From JAVJSD01 sp040219575 (GTDB lineage: Bacteria; Planctomycetota; Planctomycetia; Pirellulales; Pirellulaceae), in contig JAVJSD010000027.1 in the NCBI GenBank assembly GCA_040219575.1, forward strand, positions 70,775-134,774: 64,000 nt of DNA, given 5' to 3'. Each line of letters begins with the position of its first letter. Within the stretch, counting starts at the first letter, position 1. The notes under the pieces were generated by a model that was given only the letters and a program-made list of their open reading frames with translations, had not been told where the DNA came from and made no database searches. Both the position numbers and the translations under genes were made by a program. Shown piece by piece: positions 21,361 through 29,250 of this stretch.

Positions 21361-21507
21361 TTGCGAATCGCTATCGGTGTCGTGAGTGACAGGCGCGCCG
21401 CGAGGCCGCCTCCAGCGAGTCGACTTGCAATCGACGCTGCGTGCGATGACGATGGGCGTCGTGCCGCCGCCTTTTCCCATCCGCGGACCAACGGAGATTC
21501 CCTGTCG

Positions 21508-22869
21508 ATGAAAGCGCCGTTTTCCATTCTCGCGATCCCGGCGACATGGTGCCTCGTCGCCCTCTGCACTGTCGAAACCTCCGCCGCGGAAGCGACGCCG
21601 CCGAATATCGTGATCGTGTTGGGCGACGACCACGGCTGGCGCGACGCGGGCTGTTATGGCAACCAGGAGGTGCGCACGCCGAACCTCGACCACTTGGCCC
21701 AGCAGGGACTGCGGTTCACGCAGGCCTTCACGGCGACGGCGATGTGCGCGCCGACGCGGCAACAGCTCTATACCGGGCTGTTCCCAGTGCGCAACGGCGC
21801 CTACCCCAATCACAGCCGCGTGCGGGACGGCGTCAAGAGCCTGCCGCACTACCTGAAGAAGATCGGCTACCGCGTGGCGCTGGCCGGCAAGACGCACATC
21901 GGGCCACGGGCCTCGTTCCCCTTCGAGTACCTGCCGCTGGAGAAGGCCGAGGCGTTCATCGAGCGCGACGACGAGCGGCCATACTGCCTGGTCTTCGCCT
22001 CGCACCATCCGCATGTGAAGTGGACCGCCGGCGACGCGTCGCAGTACGATCCGCAAAAGCTTACCGTGCCGCCGCAGTTGGCCGACACGCCCGAGACGCG
22101 CTCCGCCCTCTGCCGCTACTACGCCGAGGTGACGGCCCTCGACGAACAAGTCGGCTCGTTGATGCGCTGCGTGCGCGAGGCCGGCGACGAAGACAACACC
22201 ATCTTTCTCTACACCAGCGAGCAGGGCGCTCAGTTTCCCTTCGGCAAGTGGACCTGCTACGACCACGGCCTGCACGTGGAGTTGATCGTCCGCTGGCCGG
22301 GGCATGTGGCGGCGGGCCGAGCAACCGACGCGCTGGTGCAATACGTCGATGTCGTTCCCACCTTGCTGGCGGCGATCGGCCGAGAGCCGCCGGCAGGGCT
22401 TGACGGACGCAGTTTTCTGCCGGTGCTGTTGGGTGAGTCGGACGAGCACGCCGACTACGTGTATGGCGTGCACACCACGCAGGGCATCATCGCCGGCCGG
22501 CCGTATCCCATCCGCTCGATTCGCGATCGCCGCTACAAGTACATCCGCAACCTGAATGCCGACGAGGTGTTCCACAACACCGTCATCGCAAGCGACGCAG
22601 AAAACTACTGGCGGTCGTGGGTCGCGGCGGCTGAGACCGACGAACACGCCGCCGCCCGCGTGACGTGGTACCAGCGTCGCCCGGCCGAAGAGTTCTATGA
22701 TCTGGAAACCGATCCCTACGAACTGCACAACCTCGCTGCCGATCCCGCGCATCGCGACCGTATCACCGCCATGCGGCGACGGCTCGAGGCGTGGATGAAG
22801 CAACAAGGCGATGAAGGCATGGCCACCGAGTTGCAAGCCGGCGAACATCGGCAGGGCCGCAATCGCTGA
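21508..22869 (+). CDS. S1-family sulfatase
   Basis: Secreted sulfatase, 453 residues. The signal peptide is 'SILAIPATWCLVALCTVETS' followed by 'AAEATPPN'. The first metal motif is 'NIVIVLGDDHGWRDAGCYGN'. The formylglycine site is 'MCAPTRQQLYTG' (C-x-P-T-R, with Thr where Ser is commoner). 'AGKTHIGPRASFPFEYLP' and 'TSEQGAQFPFGKWTCYDHGL' form the rest of the active site. The C-terminal subdomain carries 'EEFYDLETDPYELHNLAADP'. Such enzymes desulfate algal polysaccharides in planctomycetes; the substrate cannot be told. ATG at 21508 is chosen for the signal peptide; GGAG lies 11 bases upstream. Maturation would need a formylglycine-generating enzyme, not in view. Confidence 0.94.
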   Translation: MKAPFSILAIPATWCLVALCTVETSAAEATPPNIVIVLGDDHGWRDAGCYGNQEVRTPNLDHLAQQGLRFTQAFTATAMCAPTRQQLYTGLFPVRNGAYPNHSRVRDGVKSLPHYLKKIGYRVALAGKTHIGPRASFPFEYLPLEKAEAFIERDDERPYCLVFASHHPHVKWTAGDASQYDPQKLTVPPQLADTPETRSALCRYYAEVTALDEQVGSLMRCVREAGDEDNTIFLYTSEQGAQFPFGKWTCYDHGLHVELIVRWPGHVAAGRATDALVQYVDVVPTLLAAIGREPPAGLDGRSFLPVLLGESDEHADYVYGVHTTQGIIAGRPYPIRSIRDRRYKYIRNLNADEVFHNTVIASDAENYWRSWVAAAETDEHAAARVTWYQRRPAEEFYDLETDPYELHNLAADPAHRDRITAMRRRLEAWMKQQGDEGMATELQAGEHRQGRNR

Positions 22870-22896
22870 CGCCGCCCAGCGTACAAAGCACGATGC

Positions 22897-24030
22897 TTAC
22901 CGCTTGATCGGCAGATGCTTCTCGAACCAGGCGACCATCCGCTCGCGCATGTCGGGCAGGTACTCGTGGCCGGTGTTCTCGTACAGCACACTGAGGAAGT
23001 TGTCCTCCGCGTCGTACAGGCGATACACGGCGCCGACCTTCTTCTCCAGAACTTCAATGCCGTCGGGCGGGGCGTTGCGGTCTTCGTCACCGGAAAGTTG
23101 GAGCATCGGCCGCGGGGCGACCAGGGCGTAGATGGCCTCGGTGTCAAAATGTTTCAGCAGGCCGGGCACGAAGTAATAGATGCCGTGCGAACTGCCGTGG
23201 GCGAGTAGCTCCTCGTAGCGCGTGAAGCAGTCAACGCCGACGATGGCCTTGAGGCGGTCGTCGAGCGCGGCCGTCCACCAGGCTCGTGTGCAACCCATGC
23301 TTCCGCCGGTGGCGCCGATCCGTTGGTCGTCGAGTTCCTCGCGGGTCTGCAGGTAGTCCATCAGGCACTGTTCGTCGCGGACCATCAGGCCCCAGGTGGT
23401 GCGTCCCTGCCAGAGGTGCAGTTTGAACAGGCTGAGTTCTTGCCCGGCGGCCCCGCGCTCCATCTCGCCGCGCGGCCCCTTGCCGACGCGCTCTCCGTTG
23501 AAATAGCCATCGATCGCCGCCACGGCGTAGCCGCGCTTGACCAGCATCCAGCCGAGCGAGCGTTCGTTCGTGGGATCCGGCACATAGTCTTCCTTCGAGC
23601 CGCTGTGGCCGTGCATGCCGAGGATCACCGGTACGGGACCGCGGCGGTCTTTCGGGATCGCCAGGATGCCCGGCACCGTCATGTCGACGCCGTTGTGAAA
23701 CTCGAACCGCTCCAGCGTGAATTCGCCGCGGTCTTCGCGCGACAGGACTTTCACGCGGGCCGGATCGGGACGCGGCGGCATCTCGCCGACGAGGTCCAAC
23801 AGAATCTCCCGCGTCTTGGGCCGGTCGACGTTCTTCCATTTCTCCAGGTCGGTCGGCAGGGGCCATGGTGGCGCTTTGACGCGGAAGTCCTCCGGAATCC
23901 CGGCCCACTTCTCGCCGAACTTCGTCCCCCCGCGCGAACTCTCCGGCGTCACCCGCACCTGGCCACAGGCGAGATTCCCCTGGGCGACAACGAGCAAACC
24001 GACTGCCAAAACCTGATGGAGACGGATCAT
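22897..24030 (-). CDS. Secreted alpha/beta-hydrolase (esterase-like)
   Basis: A 377-residue secreted alpha/beta-hydrolase of the dienelactone hydrolase / acetyl-xylan esterase kind. N-terminal signal 'VLAVGLLVVAQGNLACGQ'. The core starts near 'VPGILAIPKDRRGPVPVILG' with the oxyanion segment 'GMHGHSGSKEDY'. The nucleophile elbow is 'IGATGGSMGCTRAWW' (Gly-x-Ser-x-Gly). Later 'MLQLSGDEDRNAPPD' and 'ENTGHEYLPDMRERMVAWF' offer the acid and His. The ATG at 24030 is preferred over an in-frame TTG at 24042; it has GGAA upstream. It could deacetylate sugars released with the neighbouring sulfatase, but that is inference. It converges with the sulfatase (27 bp). Confidence 0.88.
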   Translation of the reverse strand: MIRLHQVLAVGLLVVAQGNLACGQVRVTPESSRGGTKFGEKWAGIPEDFRVKAPPWPLPTDLEKWKNVDRPKTREILLDLVGEMPPRPDPARVKVLSREDRGEFTLERFEFHNGVDMTVPGILAIPKDRRGPVPVILGMHGHSGSKEDYVPDPTNERSLGWMLVKRGYAVAAIDGYFNGERVGKGPRGEMERGAAGQELSLFKLHLWQGRTTWGLMVRDEQCLMDYLQTREELDDQRIGATGGSMGCTRAWWTAALDDRLKAIVGVDCFTRYEELLAHGSSHGIYYFVPGLLKHFDTEAIYALVAPRPMLQLSGDEDRNAPPDGIEVLEKKVGAVYRLYDAEDNFLSVLYENTGHEYLPDMRERMVAWFEKHLPIKR

Positions 24031-24071
24031 TGAGAGTTCCAACGGTTATCGGAGGGCACAGGAGAAGGATT

Positions 24072-24220
24072 GAACATGAGGAAACGGAGAGAACGGAGGG
24101 GCGTTGGCAGGGCAGTTCGCTTGACAAGCAGCCAAGAAGATACGTTTCGGTTCCAGCTACGCATCGATTCTTTGAGAATCCTGGCTCGACTTCCTCCGTT
24201 CTCTCCGTTTCCTCATGTTC
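24072..24220. repeat. Perfect 28-bp inverted repeat pair
   Basis: GAACATGAGGAAACGGAGAG plus eight more bases (24072-24099) recurs as its exact reverse complement at 24193-24220, enclosing 93 bp. It fills the gap between the esterase and amidohydrolase genes, both on the minus strand. The arms would form a very stable hairpin in a read-through transcript. No ORF lies between the arms. Confidence 0.85.
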
Positions 24221-24240
24221 ACCCTGTCAGCGCAACTTGA

Positions 24241-25470
24241 CTAACGGACGGTCTCGCTGACGACTTCGCCGTTGATGACGACGCCGATGCAGTGGGTGGT
24301 GTATTCGAAGGGATCGCCGTTGTACAGCGCCACGTCGCCGTCTTTGCCGACGGCCAGCGAGCCGACGCGGTTGTCGATGCCGAGGATCCGGGCGGCGTCG
24401 ATGGTGATCGTGGCCAGCGCCTGCTCGAAGGTCAGGCCGTTGGCGGCCGCCATGCCGGCTTCGAACAGCACCACACGGGTCTTGGGAACGTACGATTCGA
24501 ACCCGCTCTGCAGCGCCACCGGAATCCCCGCCTTCACCAGCTTCGAGGCGGTCTCGAAACTCATGTTCTCCTTCTCGCCCACCGCGCGGACCATGGTGGG
24601 ATGGATAAGCACCGGCACGCCGGCCCGTTTGATGTCGTCGATCAGCAGGTACGACTCCGCCGCGCCGTCGAGCCACAGGTCGATGTCGAATTCCTTGGCC
24701 AGCCGCAAGGCGCTGGCGATGTCTTGAGCCCGATCGGCGGTGACCATTAGCTTCAGCTTGCCGTCGAGCACCTGCGTGAGGGCTTCGAGTTTCAGATCGC
24801 GCGATGGTGGGTCGGCGTCTTTATCCTTCTTCGCCGCCTGCTGCTTCTGGCGATACTCCTGGGCCTTGAGGAACTCGGCCCGCAGCATGGCGATCATTTT
24901 TCCGCGCGTGCCGGGCGAATCCGCGCCGGACTTCTCGGCCAGCGGCGAGATGGTGGCCGCCACGGCGGCCGAAGGAGCGATAAGTGCGTCGTCGATCGTG
25001 TTGCCGACCGTCTTGACGATCATCGTCTGACCGGAAATCAGCTCGCCCGGTCCGTGGCCGGTGTGCAGCGTTGTGACGCCGAAGCTGCGGACCCAGGCAA
25101 TCAATTCCTCGCTGCTGTTGTAGGCGTCGATGGCCCGCAGTTGCGGCTGCACAGGATTGGAGCGTTCGAGCTGATCCTGGTCGTGGTTGTAGTTGAGGAT
25201 GCCGGCCAGGCCGACCACGCTATGGGCGTCGACGAGTCCCGGCGTGACGACCTTCGCCCTGAGCACGCGGAAACCCTTGGGGATCGCCACGTCGCCGGCC
25301 TTGCCGATCGCCGCGATCTTCCCCTTGCGAATCACGACGACCGCATCCTTGATCGGCTCGCCGGCCATCGTGTACACGGTCTCGCCGTGAACGGCGACTT
25401 GGGCGCTCGCCGGACCGGCCAGCACGCCGAAAATCAACAGGGCGGCGTGTAGTTTCGTATTGATGCTCAT
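24241..25470 (-). CDS. Amidohydrolase-like protein with degenerate metal site
   Basis: Secreted 409-residue amidohydrolase-superfamily protein (imidazolonepropionase-like group). Signal peptide 'LHAALLIFGVLAGPASAQVA'. The family frame is clear: 'VHGETVYTMAGEPIKDAVVV', 'VVTPGLVDAHSVVGLAG', 'LISGQTMIVKT' and the C-terminal 'VGSLAVGKDGDVALYNGDPF'. The metal ligands look lost: DAHSV instead of His-x-His, 'VTADRAQD' where its partner has 'HHTHRHDD', and 'ALQSGFES' where the partner has 'AFHTDDY'. The ATG at 25470 overlaps the stop of the upstream paralogue (ATGA) with a GGAGG site seven bases before it, so the two are translationally coupled and may form one complex. Confidence 0.85.
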   Translation of the reverse strand: MSINTKLHAALLIFGVLAGPASAQVAVHGETVYTMAGEPIKDAVVVIRKGKIAAIGKAGDVAIPKGFRVLRAKVVTPGLVDAHSVVGLAGILNYNHDQDQLERSNPVQPQLRAIDAYNSSEELIAWVRSFGVTTLHTGHGPGELISGQTMIVKTVGNTIDDALIAPSAAVAATISPLAEKSGADSPGTRGKMIAMLRAEFLKAQEYRQKQQAAKKDKDADPPSRDLKLEALTQVLDGKLKLMVTADRAQDIASALRLAKEFDIDLWLDGAAESYLLIDDIKRAGVPVLIHPTMVRAVGEKENMSFETASKLVKAGIPVALQSGFESYVPKTRVVLFEAGMAAANGLTFEQALATITIDAARILGIDNRVGSLAVGKDGDVALYNGDPFEYTTHCIGVVINGEVVSETVR

Positions 25471-26831
25471 TGGTCGCCTCCGGTAATCGCCGTATTGGCC
25501 CCCGCGCCGAAACAGCAGAAGTACGGCGATTGATCGTGCCCGGCGCCGTAGCCGCCGACGGCGTACAGCCGGTCCTGGGGGTTGCTCCGGTCGAACACGC
25601 GCCGGCCTTCCACCCACGTCTCGCGAACCTTCGTGTAGATGCTGAGCGGATCGCCGTCGAGCAGAATGAAGTCGGCGTCTTTACCGGGTGCGAGCGACCC
25701 GATCGAATCGTCGAGCCCGAGCATTTCCGCCCCGGCCAGCGTCAGGCCCTCGAGCGCCGCCTGACGCGACATGCCGCCCCGCATCCCAATGGCCGCCATG
25801 CGGAAGAAGTACCGCGAGTCGGTGATGTAGTCGTCGGTATGAAACGCCACCCGCACCCCGGCGTCTTCCAGCACCTTGCCGGTTTCGAATCGCAGGTTTC
25901 GTGCTTCCAGCTTTCCGCCTGGTGAATCGAGCAGGATCATCGAGCAGGGGGCCTTGGCCTTGGCGATTTCGTCGGCCACCTTCCAGCCTTCGCTGACGTG
26001 GTGCAACACGACCGAGAAGCCGAACTCGCGTGACAAACGCAGGACGGTCATGATGTCGTCGTGACGATGCGTGTGGTGATGCACGATCCGCTTGCCGCGC
26101 ATCGCCTCGACCAGCGTCTCCAGGTGCAGATCGCGCGGCGGCAACTTGGCGGGATCACCATCGGCCGCATCGATTTTCATCTGGTATTCGCGGGCCTTGA
26201 TGTACTGCTCGCGAACCAGGAAGGCCGACTTGCCGCGCGTGCCGGGCCAGGGGGTGCTGCGAATCGAATTGGTGCCGTTGGCCATCTTCAAGCCGCCGCT
26301 GGGCCGACCTTCATCGTCGAGGATGAACAGGTCGTCGATCTTCCGCGGCAAGGAATCGAAGTATCGCAGTTTGACGTACACCGTCTGCCCGCTGATGAGG
26401 TGCCCCGAGCCGGGCATAATGTTCAGCGTGGTGAGTCCGCCGGCCAGCGCGCGACGGAAGCCCGAGTCGTGCACGTTGATCGAATCGTAGACCCGCACGC
26501 CGGGCTGAATGGGGCTGCTGCCGTCGGCCGCGCCCACGCCGCCGATGTGGCTGTGCGTGCAGACCAGCCCCGGCATGATCACGCGTCCCTTGCAGTCGAT
26601 CCGCTCCGCCCCCTCGGGGATCTTCACGCGATTTTCCGGCCCCACGGCGACGATCTTCTTGCCGTCGACGACGAGCGTTCCCGATTCGATCTCCTTCCCG
26701 TCGATGGGGATGATCCTGGCGCCGACGAAAGCGCGGACTTCACCCGCGTGCGTGGAACTGACGCTCGCAGCGACGTGGACGACAGCGGTCGTCAGGATGC
26801 ACAGGAGCGTGGTCGAAAGCCGTTCAATCAT
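25467..26831 (-). CDS. Secreted amidohydrolase
   Basis: A 454-residue secreted metal-dependent amidohydrolase with signal peptide 'LSTTLLCILTTAVVHVAASV'. The metal ligands are present: His-x-His in 'MPGLVCTHSHIGGVGAADG', 'VHHHTHRHDDIMTVLRL', 'VLHHVSEGWKVADEIAKAKA' and the Asp in 'VAFHTDDYITDSRYFFR'. The C-terminal beta-sandwich starts with 'IGSLAPGKDADFILLDGDPL', typical of the superfamily. First gene of a two-gene unit with the degenerate paralogue below it, by a 4-base overlap. The substrate is unknown; peptides, N-acyl compounds or cyclic amides are possible. The ribosome-binding site is weak. Confidence 0.9.
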   Translation of the reverse strand: MIERLSTTLLCILTTAVVHVAASVSSTHAGEVRAFVGARIIPIDGKEIESGTLVVDGKKIVAVGPENRVKIPEGAERIDCKGRVIMPGLVCTHSHIGGVGAADGSSPIQPGVRVYDSINVHDSGFRRALAGGLTTLNIMPGSGHLISGQTVYVKLRYFDSLPRKIDDLFILDDEGRPSGGLKMANGTNSIRSTPWPGTRGKSAFLVREQYIKAREYQMKIDAADGDPAKLPPRDLHLETLVEAMRGKRIVHHHTHRHDDIMTVLRLSREFGFSVVLHHVSEGWKVADEIAKAKAPCSMILLDSPGGKLEARNLRFETGKVLEDAGVRVAFHTDDYITDSRYFFRMAAIGMRGGMSRQAALEGLTLAGAEMLGLDDSIGSLAPGKDADFILLDGDPLSIYTKVRETWVEGRRVFDRSNPQDRLYAVGGYGAGHDQSPYFCCFGAGANTAITGGDQ

Positions 26832-26880
26832 CGTAAGACTCTTTGAGGTGCGATTGCGGGCGGGCGTTGGTTCGAAGCCT

Positions 26881-26976
26881 GTAGCGGAAGTCGCCAGACG
26901 TCGTCAGACTTCCGAACCTCCGGCCGCTTCTCGGAAGTCTGGCGACTTCCGCTACGGGTCGTCAAACAGAGCCTAG
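26881..26976. mobile_element. Dispersed palindromic element, copy C
   Basis: The core runs from GTAGC (26881) to GCTAC (26955), 75 bp because of an extra ~10 bases in the first hairpin. Both arms here are of the GGAAGTC type. The right end reads 'AAACAGAGCCTAG' (26964-26976), the exact inverse of the left end of copy D (CTAGGCTCTGTTT), which defines the terminal inverted repeat. Confidence 0.8.
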
Positions 26977-27032
26977 TCGAGCCGCCCGGCGGATACAAGA
27001 AATGGGCCGGATCGCCCCGCCGAATCGCCGAT

Positions 27033-28133
27033 TCAGTACGCGTACAACGTCGGCACCACGCGCGAGTAGTAGTCGTTGCCGTTGCGGCGGTCGAACTGCT
27101 CGATGAGCGGGCGGGACTGCGCGTCGAACCAGTCGGCCAGTTCCGACGGCTGGTACATGGCCGACTCGTCGTAGAGGGGGAACGCGCGGGGCAGGCGCAT
27201 CTTGCGGCGGCGGCCGGTGTCGGCGATCTTCCGCATCAAGCCGGCGGCCGCCAGGTAGAAGCGGAGTTGCTGATCGGGCGAAGGGGGGTGCAGCGCCAGG
27301 TTGAGGAACCGCTCGACGATGCTGAGGCCCTTGCTGCGGTCGTCGCGATTGGCGGCGTAGGCCAACACGGCCGCCGCGTCGTACAGGTCGGTGGCTGGGC
27401 GTCGCAGCAGTCGGTAGCCGCGGCCGCCCCACTTCTCGGCCTCATCGTGGCGGCCGGTGTGAATCATCGGCCGCAAGGTGTTCGAGACGGCGCTCTGCAC
27501 CGAGTGCCCGCCGCCGCAAGCGACGCGGCCGGTGAGCAGCGGTTCGGCCTCGTCGATCGCCTCATCGAGCCGCCCCTCGTGCACGCCGAATCGCACGTCG
27601 TCGAGAAGAATGCAGGCCGCGCAATCATCGAGTATCGTCCGCGTCGAATCCTGCCAACGGCGGCGGTGTTCCCGCATCTGGTCAATGTCTCCCAGGTTCA
27701 TCGCCAAGGTAAACTTGGCTCCCCACAAGGGGCCGAGGCTGAGTCCCCGTTGCTCGTACACGCGCTGCATCCGCTGGTGAGCCTTGTCGATTTCGTCGAG
27801 CGAAATGCGCGGAAACTCGAACATGTCGCCGCTGAGGCCCTTGAACCACCACAGGAAATGAAACATCCGCTTCGAATCTCGAAAGCGTTCCGGTTCGCGC
27901 TCGTAGAGTCCCAGGCACCACAGATAGGCGACGATCCGCTTGTCGCTCTGCTCCAGCGCCACCGCCGTCCGGATCAACGTCAAGCGGGCGTCGAGCCCTG
28001 TCTCCAGATCGTGGTCCGCATCCGCCAGTTGAACCACGCGCTCCAACTGGCGCAACTTGGCGTCGCTCTGCGGCAGGTCCGCCACGGCGTTGAGCAGTTG
28101 CCGGGCGTCGTCATGAGAGGAGGTATCGGTCAT
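27033..28133 (-). CDS. TPR-like helical protein, paralogue 2 of HSP90 operon
   Basis: All-helical 366-residue protein without signal peptide; not recognised as a named family. Alternating amphipathic helices such as 'DEAIDEAEPLLTGRVACGGG' and 'HTGRHDEAEKWGGRGYRLL' suggest tetratricopeptide-like repeats. A Cys-x-x-Cys ('DDCAACILLDD') is shared with the upstream paralogue, as are 'LPQSDAKLRQLERVVQLADA', 'SPDQQLRFYLA', 'RKMRLPRAFPLYDES' and 'QFDRRNGNDYYSR'. It follows the paralogue by 22 bp and is the last gene of the HSP90-like operon. A role as a partner of the ATPase is inferred from the operon only. Confidence 0.8.
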   Translation of the reverse strand: MTDTSSHDDARQLLNAVADLPQSDAKLRQLERVVQLADADHDLETGLDARLTLIRTAVALEQSDKRIVAYLWCLGLYEREPERFRDSKRMFHFLWWFKGLSGDMFEFPRISLDEIDKAHQRMQRVYEQRGLSLGPLWGAKFTLAMNLGDIDQMREHRRRWQDSTRTILDDCAACILLDDVRFGVHEGRLDEAIDEAEPLLTGRVACGGGHSVQSAVSNTLRPMIHTGRHDEAEKWGGRGYRLLRRPATDLYDAAAVLAYAANRDDRSKGLSIVERFLNLALHPPSPDQQLRFYLAAAGLMRKIADTGRRRKMRLPRAFPLYDESAMYQPSELADWFDAQSRPLIEQFDRRNGNDYYSRVVPTLYAY

Positions 28134-28155
28134 GTTGGTTCATCTTGATTCGACA

Positions 28156-29250
28156 TCAATAGACATATTGTTTCGGCACTTCGCGGGAGTAGAAGTCGTT
28201 GCCGTTGCGGCGGTCGAACTGCTGGATCAACTGGCGGCTCTCGGCTTCGAACCAGTCGGCGAGTTCCGCCGGACGGTAGCTGCCGGATTCGTCGTACAGG
28301 GGGAAGGAGCGCGGCAGGCGCATCTTACGCGAGCGGCCGGTCGTGGCGAGCCGGCGCATCAACACTTCCGACGCCAGATAAAAACGCAACTGCTGGTCGG
28401 GCGCCGGGGGATCGAGGGCCCGAGGCAGAAACCGCTCGAAGACGCGGAGCGCCTTGACGCGGTCGTCGCGGTGCGTCAGATGAGCCATATGCACGGCCGC
28501 CTGGCAGAGGTTGACCGTCGGGCGGCGGAGTTGGCCGTGGGCCCGCTGCTGGAGTTCGTCGGCCTGTTGGTCGTCGCCGTCGAGCACCAGCGGCCGCAGC
28601 AGTTGCACCACCGTGCGTTGGAACGTGTCGCCGCTGCCGCACTGCTGCCGCCCGTCGAGGTTGGGCGCCGCCTTGCGAAAGGCGGCCTTGTGCTTCTCGC
28701 GGAGCACGAGGTACTCCAGCGCGCGGTTCGTCTCGCAGGCCGGGCAGTCGTTCATGCCGTCCTTCCGCTCGCTCTTCCACGCCTCGTAGTGGCTGTCGGC
28801 GGCCGGCTTGTCGCCCACCATCAAGGCCACGTCGAGCAGCGAGGCGTACACCGGCCGCAGGCCGTAGTCGTGCTGCTGGTAAATCCGCTCCATCCGCGTG
28901 TGCACCTGCTCGATCTCCTCGCGCGAGATGCGCGGGAAGCGGGCCATATCCTCCCCCACGCCCTTGAACCACCACATCAGCGAGTAGGCGCCGCGGGCGA
29001 AGCGGTCCGGCTCCTGCTCGAAGCGATTCAGGCACCAGGCGAAGGAGACGATCCGCTTGTTGCTGTCGAGCGTCATGGCGGCCGTCTCGGTGAGCACTAA
29101 CCGGGCGTCGAAGGCGAGCTCCTCGTCGTTCTCGGCGTCGGCCAGTCGAACAGCCCGCTCGACGAGCTGCAGTTTGGCGTCGCTGTTGGGCATCCACCGC
29201 GCCGAGCGGAGCAAGCGATCGGCGCTTTCGGCGGCGTCGGTCTGGTTCAT
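28156..29250 (-). CDS. TPR-like helical protein, paralogue 1 of HSP90 operon
   Basis: Helical 364-residue protein, clearly paralogous to the gene downstream. Shared blocks include 'MPNSDAKLQLVERAVRLADA', 'APDQQLRFYLASEVLM', 'RKMRLPRSFPLYDES', 'LADWFEAESRQLIQQFDRRN' and a Cys-x-x-Cys, 'NDCPACETNRALEY'. Its ATG at 29250 overlaps the stop of the HSP90-like gene (ATGA), so translation is coupled and the two products are probably made in fixed ratio. There is no signal peptide or membrane segment. The C-terminal ~100 residues are the best conserved part of the pair and are likely the functional surface. TPR assignment is by helix pattern, not by profile. Confidence 0.82.
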   Translation of the reverse strand: MNQTDAAESADRLLRSARWMPNSDAKLQLVERAVRLADAENDEELAFDARLVLTETAAMTLDSNKRIVSFAWCLNRFEQEPDRFARGAYSLMWWFKGVGEDMARFPRISREEIEQVHTRMERIYQQHDYGLRPVYASLLDVALMVGDKPAADSHYEAWKSERKDGMNDCPACETNRALEYLVLREKHKAAFRKAAPNLDGRQQCGSGDTFQRTVVQLLRPLVLDGDDQQADELQQRAHGQLRRPTVNLCQAAVHMAHLTHRDDRVKALRVFERFLPRALDPPAPDQQLRFYLASEVLMRRLATTGRSRKMRLPRSFPLYDESGSYRPAELADWFEAESRQLIQQFDRRNGNDFYSREVPKQYVY

